Assembly (NCBI GenBank): GCA_025618425.1
Contig: CM046833.1
Location: forward strand, 31,989,833 to 32,053,832
From: Heliocidaris tuberculata
Taxonomy: Eukaryota; Echinodermata; Echinoidea; Camarodonta; Echinometridae
Direction of reading: 5' to 3'
DNA length: 64,000 nucleotides
Positions 24,065 through 34,345 of the stretch are shown here, piece after piece. The notes below the pieces were generated by a model. That model saw only the letters and a program-made list of their open reading frames with translations. It was not told the DNA's origin and did not search any database. Within the stretch, counting starts at the first letter, position 1, and each line of letters starts with the position of its first letter. The position numbers were made by a program, and so were the translations under genes.

Positions 24065-27000
24065 GGACTATTAACACTAGTAGATCAAATTAACCTAGCA
24101 TTTTACCAGCCGATCATATGCGATAATACTATAATAATATTCAATGGGAGATCACTTAAAATATAAAAAAAGGAAAGGAAGAAAAAAAAAAAAACAGACA
24201 AAAAGAACAACACCCCCCCCAAAAAAAAAACAACCCCAACAAAACAACAACAGACAAACAAACAAAAACACGGAAACCCGCCCTTCTAACCCCAAATCTT
24301 GGTTATACTGGACGGCTTACTTATAGTCTGGCAATACACAAATACTTAATTCCACAACAAAAAGTTTTGGTAATAAAGAACTAGATATTGATGAACATTA
24401 AATTTGTTAATTTTTATAAGGTGTTCTATAAATGTTGACCAGTAGTGTACATTTTAAAAATATATAGTTGTGCTAATATTATACAGAAATATGTATTGTA
24501 TTTCTTCGCATTAATTCCAAATTTTATCAATACGATGTTATTCCTATAGAAGTCATTTCGTCTTTTCACAATATATGTAATTAAATGATAATACTTATTT
24601 TGATTATCATTATTGTCAATTAATTTCAATTATTGATAACATTATCTGAGTTGAATTGTGGGTAAAGTTTTCAGGGTTACACCATGTTTTCTTTCCACTA
24701 CAATTCAGTTTCTCCACCATGAAAAGTATCGCTGATACTCCTCTAAATTATCGGAGTTGTTTGAATATTGCATTTTTTTCCATCATGTACATTATATGGT
24801 AACCATCGCAACACAGTCTTCAGACTGCGAGATTGGAATTTATGCAGTAAAATCCTTCAATCTGTCAATCCTTCAATCGAAATTTGACAATGCGTTTCCT
24901 TTGGGAATGAGGATGAGCAAAATTACAGAACTTAAACTTACGACAATGAGCCAGTTTGTAAGTACGATTTGCGCATGTGCAGATAAAGGTCATTTGTACC
25001 GAATACAATTGACCTCTATAATTCAAATTCAAATTTATTGCTATAAAATCCTGACATATACGCTTTCTATACGCTTTCATAGTGTCTGCACCATGATGCC
25101 CGCACCCATGGGCGCAAATCCAGGGGGGGGGGGGGCAGGGGACATGTCCCCCCCCCCCCCAACTTGTTGGATAACCTTTTTTTATTTTGCTTGTCAAAGA
25201 ATTTTGGAGGCGAATGTCCCCACCCCCTCCCGAATTTAAAAATGGATTTGCGCCACTGCCCGCACCAGTATGATTTTACTTGTTAAACAATTAAGTAGCG
25301 CGTCCACCAAAACAAATGCGTGTGCACGTATAAATTGGGGTTATGTCAGGGTTATTTGTACCATGTAATAACACGAACTGGTTTTACTGAATGACATGTG
25401 ACAAATGTTTTTTTTTTCTTTTTGTTAAAAAATGTAAAACTATAGCTGAGTAATGACTCTGAGAAATAGAAATAAAGATACGGCAATCGAGTTAGTCGTC
25501 CGGACAGCGTAAAATGCATTTGTGCAATCTGAGTTTTGCTTTCCAGTAAGTTTTCGTTAATCAGTCTGTATCATGTTTTACCCGTTCGAACAAACAGTGG
25601 CTCAAATCCATTTTGAAATTCGGGGGGGGGGGGGGGGTATTCGCCTCCAAAATTCTCTGACAAGCAAAAAAAAAAAAAAAAAAAAAAAAAGAAAGAAAAA
25701 GAGGTTATTCAAAAAGGTAGGGGGGGGGGGGAAATTCGCCTCCAAAATTCTCTGACAAGCAACAAAAAAAAAAAAAGGGTTATTCAAAAAGGTGGGGGGG
25801 GGGGGGAACATTCGCCTATCTTTAAAAAGGTGGGGGGACATGTCCCTCTCCCCCCCCCCTGGATTGGCGCCCATGCGAACAAACAAGCCACCTAATGCAT
25901 GATCAAAAATTTGTGTTGATTTATGCGACTTTTGTTCGATATTCGATTCCAATATCTGAAATTAATTTTAACTTACTGTGGAAGTCCAGCTGGATCGATT
26001 TCTGCCAGTTGAAGTCAGAAAGCTGATGACCGCTAACATGGCATGTCAACGTCTGGTTGTAATTCTCCTTGCTTGCTGGGAATGTGAACAGGCTCCTTTT
26101 GTCCCATAGGGTATGATGGGAAACATCAGGGTCTGTTTCCACTATACCCGATGACTGGGTGATATTGCCTATAGTCCATGTTATATTTTCCTCTGGCCTA
26201 GCTCCGATCGCCTCGCATGCTGCTTCATACATGTAGGTGTTGTTCATCACCGTACTGTTCACTGTCAGTGTCACGTTTGATTTTGCTGTAAAGGATTACA
26301 AAGCACACAAAAGAAAACGAACGGTTAATAAGAACAAAAAAATAATTACAAAACAATTACCAAGGGGGGAAAATGATAACTGCATGTATATGATGTACAA
26401 CGAAAATTCATTTTTTGCCTCATATGTTTTATTGATATGAAATAAGATATGAAATTTATAAGCACAGAAAAAAAGAACATCAATAATGAAAAATAATTAC
26501 ATAATAAGAGCAATAATGAAAACAAATGATAAAAAAGCACACTAAAAAAATTGGCAGTATGAAAATCAATTTAGGTAGAAAGTCAAAACTAAAGGTAGCC
26601 AATTAAATTTCAAACCTCCAATTCTTTAAATAAAATGGTAATTTATCCCTTTTTTCAATTTAATATTCACTTTCTTTGTGAGTTTTGATGAAATAAATGT
26701 CAAAATAAGAGGGATATCAATCTCAAATTTTCTAATATAAACTAAGCTATAATGATGATAATAATAATAAAAAAAATCAATAACACGATCCTTTCAAAGT
26801 GCCATTTCATACAACAACAAAAATACAAATACAAAACTAGACTTTGAATTCGTCACTGAAGACGAATTAGGTGGTCTGATAATGATGATCATAATGACAA
26901 CAAATAATGACAACAAACAACGATAACGTAAGTGGCAGAGCGCCCATTCAGGTTCAATTTTCTGGGCAATTTTATGAAAAGGGCTCGAAATGGCATAAAA

Positions 27001-30000
27001 CGTGTGCAAAATGAATTTGGGACGATTTGGAGCATTTCTATATTTTGCGCGCGCACTGACGCGCGGACGTACGCGTACGCGCGCGTTTAACGAAATGGCC
27101 TTGACTGGAATGACATTGACCTTAACCATGCCACATATAAAAGAAAATTGAAATTTCGTTATGAAGATATGATTATAAGTTGATTGTCACAAAATGGCGC
27201 CTGAATAACGTCACGATAACTTGATGACCTTGGAAAAGATGCGGGAACTTGACCTTATTAGGACTGATGACTGACGAAAATACGAAGAAAATTGACTGAA
27301 CCTATTTTGAGAAATCGTGATAACAAATTGGACGATTTGATATTGCAGGACACGTGGGAGAAATTAACCTCATAGCTTTAATACACGACAGGGAATCAGA
27401 TTGTACACAAACTACTACACACTACTTTCCAATAGACATAACACGCAAAATAAGGCAGTTTATTACATTGTTTGTGATTGTATGTTATAATAGTAGAAGA
27501 GGTTGGCAAAAAAGAAAGGCAAAAAGAAGAAAAAAAGTGGGGGAAAAAATGGACCCACCGGGGATCGAACCGGTCACCGGAATGGGAGGCAAGTGCTTTA
27601 CTAATAGACCAAAATATTTCCAATAGAGATAACACGTAAACGAAAAAGGGGATTCTCAAATGACATTTTGTAGTTAAAAAATATGCACGATCCCGACATC
27701 TGATCAAAATTTGGAGGAAACATTTGTAAAAGCTTATAGTCTCAGCTATAACATACTAAAATTTGGAAGAAAATCAAGCAGAAATAACAGAGATACTGCT
27801 CAAAGAAGACTGGAATGTAGAATCAAGATTTGAGAAAAAGTTATGTCCCATAGAGAATACACGCAAAATGTGAAAAATTGACATGCCTCCTTTAATCGCA
27901 AAAATACGCCATGATTCCTTTGTCAAAATGCAAAATTGTCGCTACTTATTTTGCAGAGAATTGTCTCAGCTACAACATATCAAAATTTGGAAGAAAATCG
28001 ACTACCTATTACTGAAATATTGTCAAATGAATACAAAAATTGTAACTTCATTTTTTTCAAAATCGAATTTTGGGGTTCATATGCAAATATGACGACGTTC
28101 CGATTGATTGACCCCCAAATTTTTTTCATGAATTCATATCTACAACTCATAGGCTTCCAGAATATGTAAAAAAATGGAGGGGTTTCCACGCATTCTGACG
28201 AGCTATGGCGGATTCCATATAGAAAAGTTTTTACCACTTTTTACATTATATTGCCCATTGACGCGCGCACGAATTTGAAAGTTTGACGCGCGCGTGTGGC
28301 ATTATAGAACGTCGAGAATGACTGTAAATGGTTGGAAATTGTTAAGAATAGTGCCAGGAACCCAAGCCATGCGAAAAAATGGCGTTTCTATGTTATGTAA
28401 CGTGCGCGCGGACGCGCACGGACGGAAAATTTTGAAATGCTTAAAATGTCCTGAACCGTACTCTAATTTGATTAAAAAGTGATATTGAGCATTTTTAAAT
28501 TTTGACGCGCGCAAATTTTGATGACATTTTATGTTGACCCTTGACCTGAAGTTTACGTGTATCAAATATGGTTCATTTTTGATGACGTGTTATGAAGATA
28601 TGATCGATAATTTGATTTCACAAAATGGCGCCTGGATGACGTCACGATGACCTGATGAACTTGAAAAATATTTCGGGAACTTGACATTGATATGCCTGAT
28701 GAATGACTGAAATTTGATGAAAATTCAATGAGCCGATTTTCAGTAATCGTCTGCACAAGAAAGTGGGAGAAAAATAAAAATAAAGAAAATTCTGACGAAA
28801 TTAAGAGGTGATCTGTCTATGACAGACCACCTAATAAAGGTAAAAAGGCATAAACAAGAAAATACATCATCTACAGAGCAGGTTTTAAAAGGTGTTATAA
28901 ACACCTAATCATAGATACTATGGTCGTGGATTTTACCCCTGACGATTCATTTGACAATGATATTAAGGGGAAATCGAACCTTAATTGCAAGTTGAAAGAA
29001 AGAGGAACAATCAGAGAAGCAGATTGGTGAAAGTTTGAACAAAATCGGACAAGCATTAAGAAAGTTATGAATTGTGGAAAGTTTTAATGACTATACATAC
29101 GGGAATTTCAAATTGGCCGAATCTGTGATGTCACTGTGCTGTAGTGGCGGACAACTTCCCCATTTGCTCCAACACGCAAAATGACTAAAATGTCATTTTT
29201 TTTCATAATGTATTACTCCGTAGGATCTTTTTCTTTTATGAGGACCTGTCGCAAAATATTTTAGTACTTCACCGACGGAAAAGGCGCTTAGGATACGACA
29301 AATGGGAGAGTTGACCGTCAATTTATAATAATCGACTAACCCGATTGCCAATTAAAAATTCGCAAATATTCATAATTTTCTTAGTCCTTGTCTGACTTCT
29401 TTCAAACTTCGACCACCCTGTTTTTCTAATTTTTCTGCTTTCAAACAAATCTTCCTATTACCAAGGTTGGATTGCCCTTTAATCTACCTTTTTTTCTACT
29501 TAATACTGAGGGGAGAAAATTATTGTGACAGGGCCCTCTAGTATGAAAATTTTCGTGTAAATGCAACTAAAACAACCAATAAAATCCATTCACAATGACT
29601 AATAAGAACTTTATAAATAATGATGACATATCACTTCTAAGCAAATTTTAAATACATTTTATTAAAAAAATGAGATATGAATTCAAAAAAACGACATATC
29701 CGTTATAGCATTATTGTCTTTGTACAATGATGATAATGATAACGATAATATATCTTGTTGCTTACATGTCGTTTTTCCGAAGGATCATAATTCGGAAATA
29801 ATAAATAACGAATTATGAACCTTCGGAATTAAAGGGCAATCCAACCTTGGTAATTAGATGATTTGTGTGAAAGCAGAAAAATAAGAAAAACAGGATGGTG
29901 AAAGTTTGAAAGAAATCGGACAAGGACTAAGAAAGTTATGGATGTTTGAAAAATGAGATCACTACATCTATGCGAATCTCAAATTGGCAATTTGGTGAGT

Positions 30001-31731
30001 CAATTGTGACATTTTTGTGGACAACTCTCCCATTTGTTGTACACAAAATATCATTAATTTACGGCTTTCTTCGAGGCACTTTTACCCTCGGGGCAGTACT
30101 CAAAATATATTGGAGATAGCATATTGTTACAGGTCCTCATGAACGAAAAGATCCTACTGAGTAATGCATTTTGAAAAAAAGTGACATTTTAGCCATTTTG
30201 TGTGTTAGAGCAAATGGGGGAGTTGTCCACAGCTACATTACCTATTCGGCCAATTTGAAATTCCCATATGCATAGTCATTACAACTTTCAAAAATTCATA
30301 ACTTTCTTATTGCTTGTCCGATTTCGTTCAAACTTTCACCAAATTGCTTCTCTGATTTTTCCTCTTTCTTTCAAAGCAACTTGCTATTAAGGTTGGATCT
30401 CCCTTTAAGAACCATCGGAAAAACGAACCTTCGAAAAAGCAGTGCCCGCCCACCCCCCTCCCCCGTCTTGTTTACTTAAAGTTTGTGTATATAGCCTTAT
30501 CATTACTGATATACTGTTATTCATGGGGGCCCCGCATTATTATCATTACCCCGGCTTTAGCCCGTCTGTCATGATAATGTGCTTAAACATTCAAGGAATT
30601 TCTTGCTCCCGGGTACCCATTTACTTCAACTTGGTGAAGAGTGGCTAATGCAGTTCTGATATCTTGCCTAAAGACATTATTATATTGCCGAGGCAGGGAT
30701 TCGAACCCGGTAGCATGGGCTTCATAGTCTGGTGACTTGTCCACTAGACCACAAAAGCTCCAGACTTACCTTCGACAATAAGATCAATTGTGTCGCTCTC
30801 GTAACCCGAAGCGCTACAGCGGTAAGATCCATCATCTTCAAACGCTGCATCAGTTATGGTCATGGTTGAGGACACGCCGGAGGAGGATGCATCGAAGTTG
30901 GAGTATTTAGGTGACTGCTGATTATATTGATTATTACCGGCAATCATGAGAAATAAGATGTTACTGCCTTCATACCATATGAAATTGGGTGAGTTTATAC
31001 CCGACGTCGTACATGTGAAGGTTAAATTATCACCCTCTAGTACTCCAGGCGGACCAGTAAGGCTCACAGTTTGACCGCTTGAGATTGCAACCACCTGTGA
31101 CAAAGAGAAAACATTCGACGACGAAACCTTCACATTTCTAGAAAACAAGACATTCCAATGATTAAGGTATAACTTATTAGCTTGCAATCTATCACGAAGT
31201 TCTGGAAATTCGTATACAATTAAAAAAAAAAATCAGAATTTATTCAAGCACAATTGATACTTGGGAAGGAACCAGGCGGCTATTTTTTCCTTCTTGGAAA
31301 ATGAATGGAAAACTTTTCGGCTAATTTAATCAGACATTACTTGGTCCCATCCACTGAATGTACGGTTCCTTGTGCAGGAACACTTGAATAGTTAACACAA
31401 CATATATTTTGAATGCAAACTCTACTGTTAATGCAGTATAGGGCATTTATAAATAATCTGGCGCCCATCATTAGAGGTATCTTTGATGACGTGAAGATGT
31501 CATAGCCGAGTGGTTTGACCATTGGAAATACGACGGTTGTTGGTTGAATTCCGTAAAAGGTATTATGATTTTTTAAAAATTAATATCAACTGCAAAAATG
31601 AATTAGGTTTTACTTGTTATCATTTGCACGGGCTTGAATAGAAAGATAAAACAAGGAATGGATAGCCTACAACTTACCATGGTTAATACTATGAACCAGT
31701 GGGTGGATTGGATAATAACACGCGTATCCAT
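17111..31731 (-). CDS. Gene A: three-Ig single-pass membrane receptor (six coding exons)
   Basis: Joined exons, in transcript order: 31731-31678, 31094-30770, 26285-25977, 20430-20164, 18861-18829, 17235-17111. All have GT donors and AG acceptors, and the phases (0,1,1,1,1) give one 370-residue frame ending in TAG. Seen: an N-terminal hydrophobic signal (residues 1-25), Ig1 (Cys46, Trp58, DxGxYxC ending at Cys111), Ig2 (Cys150, Trp163, Cys208), Ig3 (Cys252, Cys300), a short acidic stalk (319-329), a membrane helix (about 345-366) and a tail of about 4-6 residues. It should be a type I plasma-membrane glycoprotein; several NxT/NxS sequons lie in the Ig domains. Ig2 resembles the C2-type second domain of nectin/CD80-like proteins (known family pattern). 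With almost no tail, any signalling would need a partner (inference). Gene B is its tandem paralogue. The ligand is unknown and orthology to a named gene is not claimed. Confidence 0.88.
17340..17715. repeat. Inverted repeat with TA tracts in last intron of gene A
   Basis: CATGTCTCTGTTGAGAGAAT (17351 on) and its inverse (17680-17700), each ending at AAGCTT next to a TA microsatellite. The interior holds a Penelope-like tail (17441-17560). Confidence 0.65.
17441..17560 (-). mobile_element. Penelope-like terminal fragment 3
   Basis: On the minus strand: CCTGTTGAAG, hairpin GATC/GATC, CGAAA, GCTTGACAAATAAAGGAGG, ATAAAAGC, then a TA microsatellite. GTCCT and AGGAC flank the motif and can pair. 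Confidence 0.45.
18829..18861 (-). CDS. Gene A exon 6: stalk micro-exon
   Basis: A 33-nt phase 1-1 exon encoding DLVDGIDEFME, followed by donor GTATGT. Found by comparison with gene B, where the same acidic segment lies in the same order between Ig3 and the membrane exon. In B an AG lies 6 nt further upstream (CCTCAAG); in A that position reads AAA, so the acceptor used here is probably the inner CTGGAG. The frame is kept either way. Confidence 0.72.
20164..20430 (-). CDS. Gene A exon 5: Ig3 domain
   Basis: 267 nt, phase 1-1, acceptor GTGCTCCAG, donor GTAAGT. Begins PPAPDNIVVT; core cysteines in LTISCDL and EFTCLAGNYLGNATD. It has the compact Ig layout of a membrane-proximal domain. About 22 of 89 residues differ from the gene B exon, while the GENDVNVP and DEVMEFTCLAGNY stretches are nearly fixed. 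Confidence 0.9.
20750..20876 (-). mobile_element. SINE family 2, 5'-truncated
   Basis: On the minus strand: GCCGGGTTCGATTCCCGGC, then GGAGACATTTTTTTC and a tail TTTAAGCTACGCACCCATTA shared with 33662-33840. The front half of the tRNA head is replaced by a TA microsatellite. Confidence 0.65.
20900..21880. other. Gene A intron, no exon
   Basis: Contains GGCGCCTCCCCTGGCTCTTT and its loose inverse near 21040, plus G tracts at 21391-21411 and 21601-21611. Open frames lack coding character. Confidence 0.5.
21882..22675 (+). repeat. Tandem direct duplication, two units of about 400 bp
   Basis: Units start TTACGCGGATGATGTACAGG at 21882 and 22288. Shared blocks: CGGCTCCTTTGGAAGTTTGA, TAAGCATTCCATTACTTTAT and GACACAGGGTGAAGCCGG or a variant. 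They differ mainly in G-tract and T/G-tract lengths, so the duplication is recent. Confidence 0.85.
22676..23588. other. Gene A intron, no exon
   Basis: C tract at 22759-22774, GA microsatellite at 23485-23511, otherwise AT-rich. No recognisable gene. Confidence 0.5.
23589..23982 (+). mobile_element. Penelope-like terminal fragment 1
   Basis: Contains GCGTTTCCAAGACAATGCGC and its inverse, then TTGATAAA, a hairpin GACGG/CCGTC (23912-23929), CGAAA, AAATAAAG, GTTGGATAAAAGCATGACAT and directly a TA microsatellite. The TTGATAAAG-hairpin-CGAAA pattern resembles pseudo-LTR ends of Penelope-like elements. Confidence 0.5.
23983..24060. repeat. Long TA microsatellite
   Basis: About 35 TA units directly after Penelope-like fragment 1. 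Confidence 0.95.
25107..25258. mobile_element. hAT-type MITE with perfect 8-bp duplication
   Basis: Flanked by CCCGCACC on both sides. Ends CATGGGCGCAAATCC and GGATTTGCGCCACTG; interior is opposed G and C tracts. No coding capacity. Confidence 0.85.
25595..25875. mobile_element. hAT-type MITE, second copy
   Basis: Flanked by CGAACAAA on both sides. Ends CAGTGGCTCAAATCC and GGATTGGCGCCCATG. The interior repeats an A-tract/G-tract block (TTCGCCTCCAAAATTCTCTG) two to three times. Confidence 0.85.
25977..26285 (-). CDS. Gene A exon 4: Ig2 (C2-type) domain
   Basis: 309 nt, phase 1-1, acceptor TTTACAG, donor GTAAGT. The core reads ACEAIGARPEENITW, then LTCHVSGHQ, a layout typical of the second Ig domain of nectin/CD80-like receptors. 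Only 5 of 103 residues differ from gene B, far fewer than in Ig1 or Ig3. Conservation drops in the flanking introns. Confidence 0.92.
26847..28835. mobile_element. Hairpin-ended element (ATTAGGTGGTCTG family) in gene A intron
   Basis: The left end is a hairpin, AATTCGTC-ACTGAA-GACGAATT, running into AGGTGGTCTG; the right end is a hairpin, AGGTGATCTGTC/GACAGACCACCT, ending CTAAT. Interior has CpG-rich GACGCGCGC tracts, a tRNA-like segment and internal direct repeats. No long ORF. Gene B has an uninterrupted counterpart near 48150-48190, so this is a real insertion. A second copy is at 56505-57963. The terminal hairpins and short TIRs suggest a Helentron-like or other non-autonomous DNA element. 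Confidence 0.75.
27550..27614 (-). other. tRNA-like segment inside hairpin-ended element
   Basis: Reads GGTCTATTAGTAAAGCA, then TTGCCTCCCATTC, then CCGGTTCGATCCCCGG. Resembles a Gly-type tRNA body, but the acceptor 5' strand is not complementary, so it is not a functional tRNA. The copy at 56790-56852 keeps a better anticodon stem (CACTTG/CAAGTG). Confidence 0.5.
28967..29478. mobile_element. TTAA foldback element (AGGG family), gene A intron
   Basis: Starts GGGGAAATCGAACC and ends GGTTGGATTGCCCT, with TTAA on both sides (28963-28966 and 29479-29482). Arms of about 100 bp contain GAAAGTTTGAACAAAATCGG and its inverse. TTAA duplications with long inverted arms are typical of non-autonomous piggyBac-type elements. 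No ORF. Confidence 0.72.
29833..30404. mobile_element. TTAA foldback element (AGGG family), second copy in gene A intron
   Basis: AGGGCAATCCAACCTTGG to GGTTGGATCTCCCT, flanked by TTAA on both sides. It splits a GAACCTTCGGAA-type repeat whose unsplit form is seen near 50001-50040 in gene B, so the insertion post-dates the duplication. Confidence 0.75.
30540..30757 (-). mobile_element. tRNA-derived SINE (family 1) beside the gene A Ig1 donor
   Basis: Head TTTTGTGGTCTAGTGGACAA and B box GGGTTCGAATCCC; body with TGGGTACCCGGGAGCAAG. Begins about 12 nt downstream of the Ig1 donor. A copy at a comparable position in gene B suggests insertion before the duplication. Confidence 0.75.
30770..31094 (-). 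CDS. Gene A exon 3: Ig1 (V/I-type) domain
   Basis: 325 nt, phase 0 to 1. The acceptor follows a TTTCTCTTTGTCACAG tract and the donor is GTAAGT. The domain begins VVAISSGQTVSLTGP, with core residues FTC, FIWY and EDDGSYRC. It is the paralogue of 50764-51088 (19 of 108 residues differ) and of the plus-strand exon 3449-3779. A tRNA-derived SINE lies only about 12 nt inside the following intron. Confidence 0.92.
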
Positions 31732-31757
31732 CAGAAAACTTCTTGTATGTAGGTTTC
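31678..31757 (-). CDS. Gene A exon 2: 5'UTR end plus signal peptide
   Basis: Coding part 31731-31678 (18 codons), starting MDTRVIIQ and ending ACC ATG before a GTAAGT donor. The hydrophobic run WFIVLTM continues into VVAISSG of the next exon, so the signal peptide spans the splice junction, with a likely cut near the SSG/Q boundary. Upstream, 31757-31732 is untranslated and is preceded by a good TTCTTGCAG acceptor, implying a separate 5' leader exon. The same arrangement is conserved in gene B, which supports the chosen ATG. Confidence 0.85.
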
Positions 31758-33213
31758 CTGCAAGAACACAATAAAGCAGAATATCAAAGATCGTGTCTAC
31801 GGATCACAACTCGTACAAAACCGAGTGAATTCGTTTCATATAACACTCCATCTAAATTCATATTTTAATTTGATCTAGGAGCACTACAGAAAACATGCAA
31901 AAAAGTCATGCATGTTTAAATAAAAAGGAAACAAACGTTATTGGACTCACGATTTTTCCATTGCGCATGGGTAGTATGTTCATTATAGCGATTATACAAT
32001 TATCAATCTCATATCGATATTTATGCTCTTCCGTGGTTAAATACATTCTTTTTCTTTATTTGCACTTAAGTATCCTTCGCCGATTATTCTTTCACATTTG
32101 ATGAAACTTTAATAATACGTGTAGTTGTTTTACCTAAACTTAACTATAACTGTTTCTTGTTCTTTTACACAACCCTGTAAGACTTACATTTTATTACTCT
32201 CTGGAGCCTATAACCAACAAGCTCTGCTTTTACTTTAGGCTCCTTTCATATCCCCATTTCCAATTTTTTTAGTCATTCTTTTAAATTACGACAAGTAACC
32301 GAAACTGATACAATATATTTTTTAATGTACTCATGTTTATTACATAAACACTGTATTATTTTTTTATCGTTATTAATTCTTGTTAATGAACCTACAACCG
32401 ACAATAATGTATTAACATTGAAATGTGAAATGTGAATATGAAATAAAAGCGAACTTGAACATGTTTACCTTTATATTCTATCTGTTTTAATTTGAGACGT
32501 CCGCAGGATGTTCTGGGAACGTCTATTTACGTCCCAAGATCATTTGTATTCGCTGGGAAAGAATTAGCAGAACTTGTCACACGAATTTTCCGACTTAACC
32601 ATGAAAACATTTTAAAGACATGCATTTCTCCTTATTCATTAATTATTAATTTCCCAAAGAGAATAGTCAAAGTTGACGCGATTGACTACATGTATCATTT
32701 ATTTTCCATCGAATGTTTAAAAGCGAAATGAAGCAGATAGTTATTAATTGTGCCAATGAAATACAAATCCCATTAAAAAAAACAAAAATCTTATTATACT
32801 TCTGATGAATCTATTTTAAACCCGGTATTAAAAATCATAATTATGGACATACATCTCTAAAATTCATTTTGGTAAGAACTATAAAAGACTGAAATAATTA
32901 GGCAGGAAAACTCATTACAATTCACTGCAAGTATAAAGTATTATTATCAATACATTATATAACGTTAATGTGAGCACTTTGTTTAGGGATTTAGTAGAGT
33001 CAGAAACAACAAGTTAATGGTTCATGCTATGTCAGCATTACTTGGTACATTAAAAAAAATCACATATTAAACATAATAAATCATGCTTCAACTTTTTTTA
33101 TGAGAAAAGATTAAAATCTAAGTATAGGTGAAACTATTCAAGAACTGAACAGTCACTTAGATATACGTAAAATAATAGATGGACAGCAGATAATTGTCCA
33201 TGATAAATCTTAC
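31758..33213. other. Gene A intron 1
   Basis: Between untranslated exon 1 and the signal exon. Partly alignable with 51567-52531 (GGAGCACTACAGAAAACATG against GGAGCACTACAGAAATCATG). No exon or element recognised. Confidence 0.55.
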
Positions 33214-33420
33214 CAGAAATGTATATATCCAAAGTGGTGTGTTCGACTATGTCAGAAGTAAGTGGTCAGTAGAAAAATGTTGCATCCAGATCTGGCAAAC
33301 GATTGTTCTATTAAATAAATCCTTCAGCAACATATTCTGCATATTTACCTAGCCACAACAATGGGGGCGGTATTAATTTAAAAAAAAATAAAAAAATGCT
33401 CGAACAAAAGATAAAATGCT
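33214..33420 (-). promoter_or_regulatory. Gene A probable 5' untranslated exon 1 (upstream end uncertain)
   Basis: Matches 52532-52690 upstream of gene B and ends in the same place at a CTG/GTAAGATT donor (GT at 33213-33212). The short upstream reading frame present in B is shifted and stopped here, so the segment is best read as non-coding leader. Its upstream boundary is where A/B similarity fades; the promoter itself is not recognised. Confidence 0.5.
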
Positions 33421-33661
33421 TAAACATAATTTGCTGACAGGAGCACAACACTAAGGGCGGTTGAAATTTCTTGCTTTTTAAACTGTGAAAAGGCTGATAA
33501 TTATATAAGTAATTTTAAATATATATATATATATTCAAATTTCATTTTCATTGTTCAATACTCCCCTGTCCCTCAAAGAAAAGGAATAAATTAACTGCGA
33601 AGGGGTTGCAAGGGCTGCCTGTCGGTGTTAGTACCTGGTGTAGCCGAATACCACTCAACCC

Positions 33662-33840
33662 GCCTCCGTGGTCTAGTGGTTAAGGCGTTTGGCATACAGT
33701 GCCAAAGACCCGGGTCCGACTCCTGGCGGAGACAGTTTTTGCAAACCCTGCAGTTATTTCCACAAAAAGGAAGTCAGTAAGGAGGAACAATGAATTTAGC
33801 TACGCAAATTATTTCTCTTATTCAATTCAATTGATTTCTC
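33662..33840 (+). mobile_element. tRNA-derived SINE (family 2), full head
   Basis: Residues 33662-33733 fold like a tRNA: acceptor GCCTCCG/CGGAGAC (one mismatch), D-arm GTCTAGTGGTTAAGGC, anticodon arm TTGGC-ATACAGT-GCCAA, T arm CCGGG-TCCGACT-CCTGG. Followed by a TTTTT Pol III stop and a tail containing TTTAGCTACGCAAATTATT. The shared tail at 20750-20876 shows that this is a SINE, not a functional tRNA gene. Confidence 0.72.
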
Positions 33841-33862
33841 ACATTATATATATATATATATA

Positions 33863-34345
33863 TAAACGAAATAAACAAAAGTCATTTCATGCTTTAATCC
33901 AACGTTTATTTATTCCCGTCATAGATTTTCGACACTTCCTAGTACCTTTATCAAATGATTATATGGTATATATGGCAAAATTTTATCCTTGTGGCGTTTC
34001 TAAGACAATGCACAATATTAGCTTATAAGTAAGCAACCAGGCACAACAGAGGATAAGGAGTTCGTCTAGCAGTAACGACTGCGGGCAGCTCTCTGTATTT
34101 GCCTGCAAACTGACTCTGATCGGACCCAAGTTCGGATCTCAGTCACGTCTTTCGATTGGTGACGTTAAAGGTCGGTCCCAGACGTGAATAATCATATTTT
34201 GATTGATATACGTCTGTAAAAACTCAATTACACACGCATACGCACACATTGTTTTTGGAAACGCTAAAGTTTGAAAACTTCACAAAGACGTCACAATAAA
34301 ATAATAAACGTTTCTAAATATGATGAGAAGCGTATAATTTGCGCT
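33863..34345 (-). mobile_element. Penelope-like terminal fragment 2
   Basis: On the minus strand: TTTGATAAA, hairpin GGTAC/GTGTC, CGAAA, AATAAA, GTTGGATTAAAGCATGAAAT, then a TA microsatellite. The upstream part matches fragment 1 (TGTGACGTCTT, TAGCGTTTCCAAAAACAATG). Interrupted by 34025-34250. Confidence 0.5.
34025..34250 (+). mobile_element. Possible third SINE type, inside a Penelope-like fragment
   Basis: AGGAGTTCGTCTAGCAGTAA resembles a tRNA head and AAGTTCGGATCTCAG a B box; the tail has GTTAAAGGTCGGTCCCAGAC. It splits the repeat 33863-34345, whose unsplit form is at 23820-23880. Confidence 0.4.

Noticed and set aside
24757..25239. 160-codon open frame in a gene A intron
   Set aside because: Runs through a TIR fragment and a hAT-type MITE; no similarity to a protein and no conservation in gene B.
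27550..27614. Functional Gly-type tRNA
   Set aside because: Acceptor 5' strand not complementary and the block sits inside a repeated transposon.
27266..28725. Further hammerhead cores (CTGATGA followed by GAAA) inside the hairpin-ended element
   Set aside because: No plausible stem II or closing stem I, and the third related copy (57820) lacks the core.
33662..33733. Functional tRNA gene
   Set aside because: Mismatches in acceptor and T stem, an atypical T loop, and a tail shared with another copy identify a SINE head.
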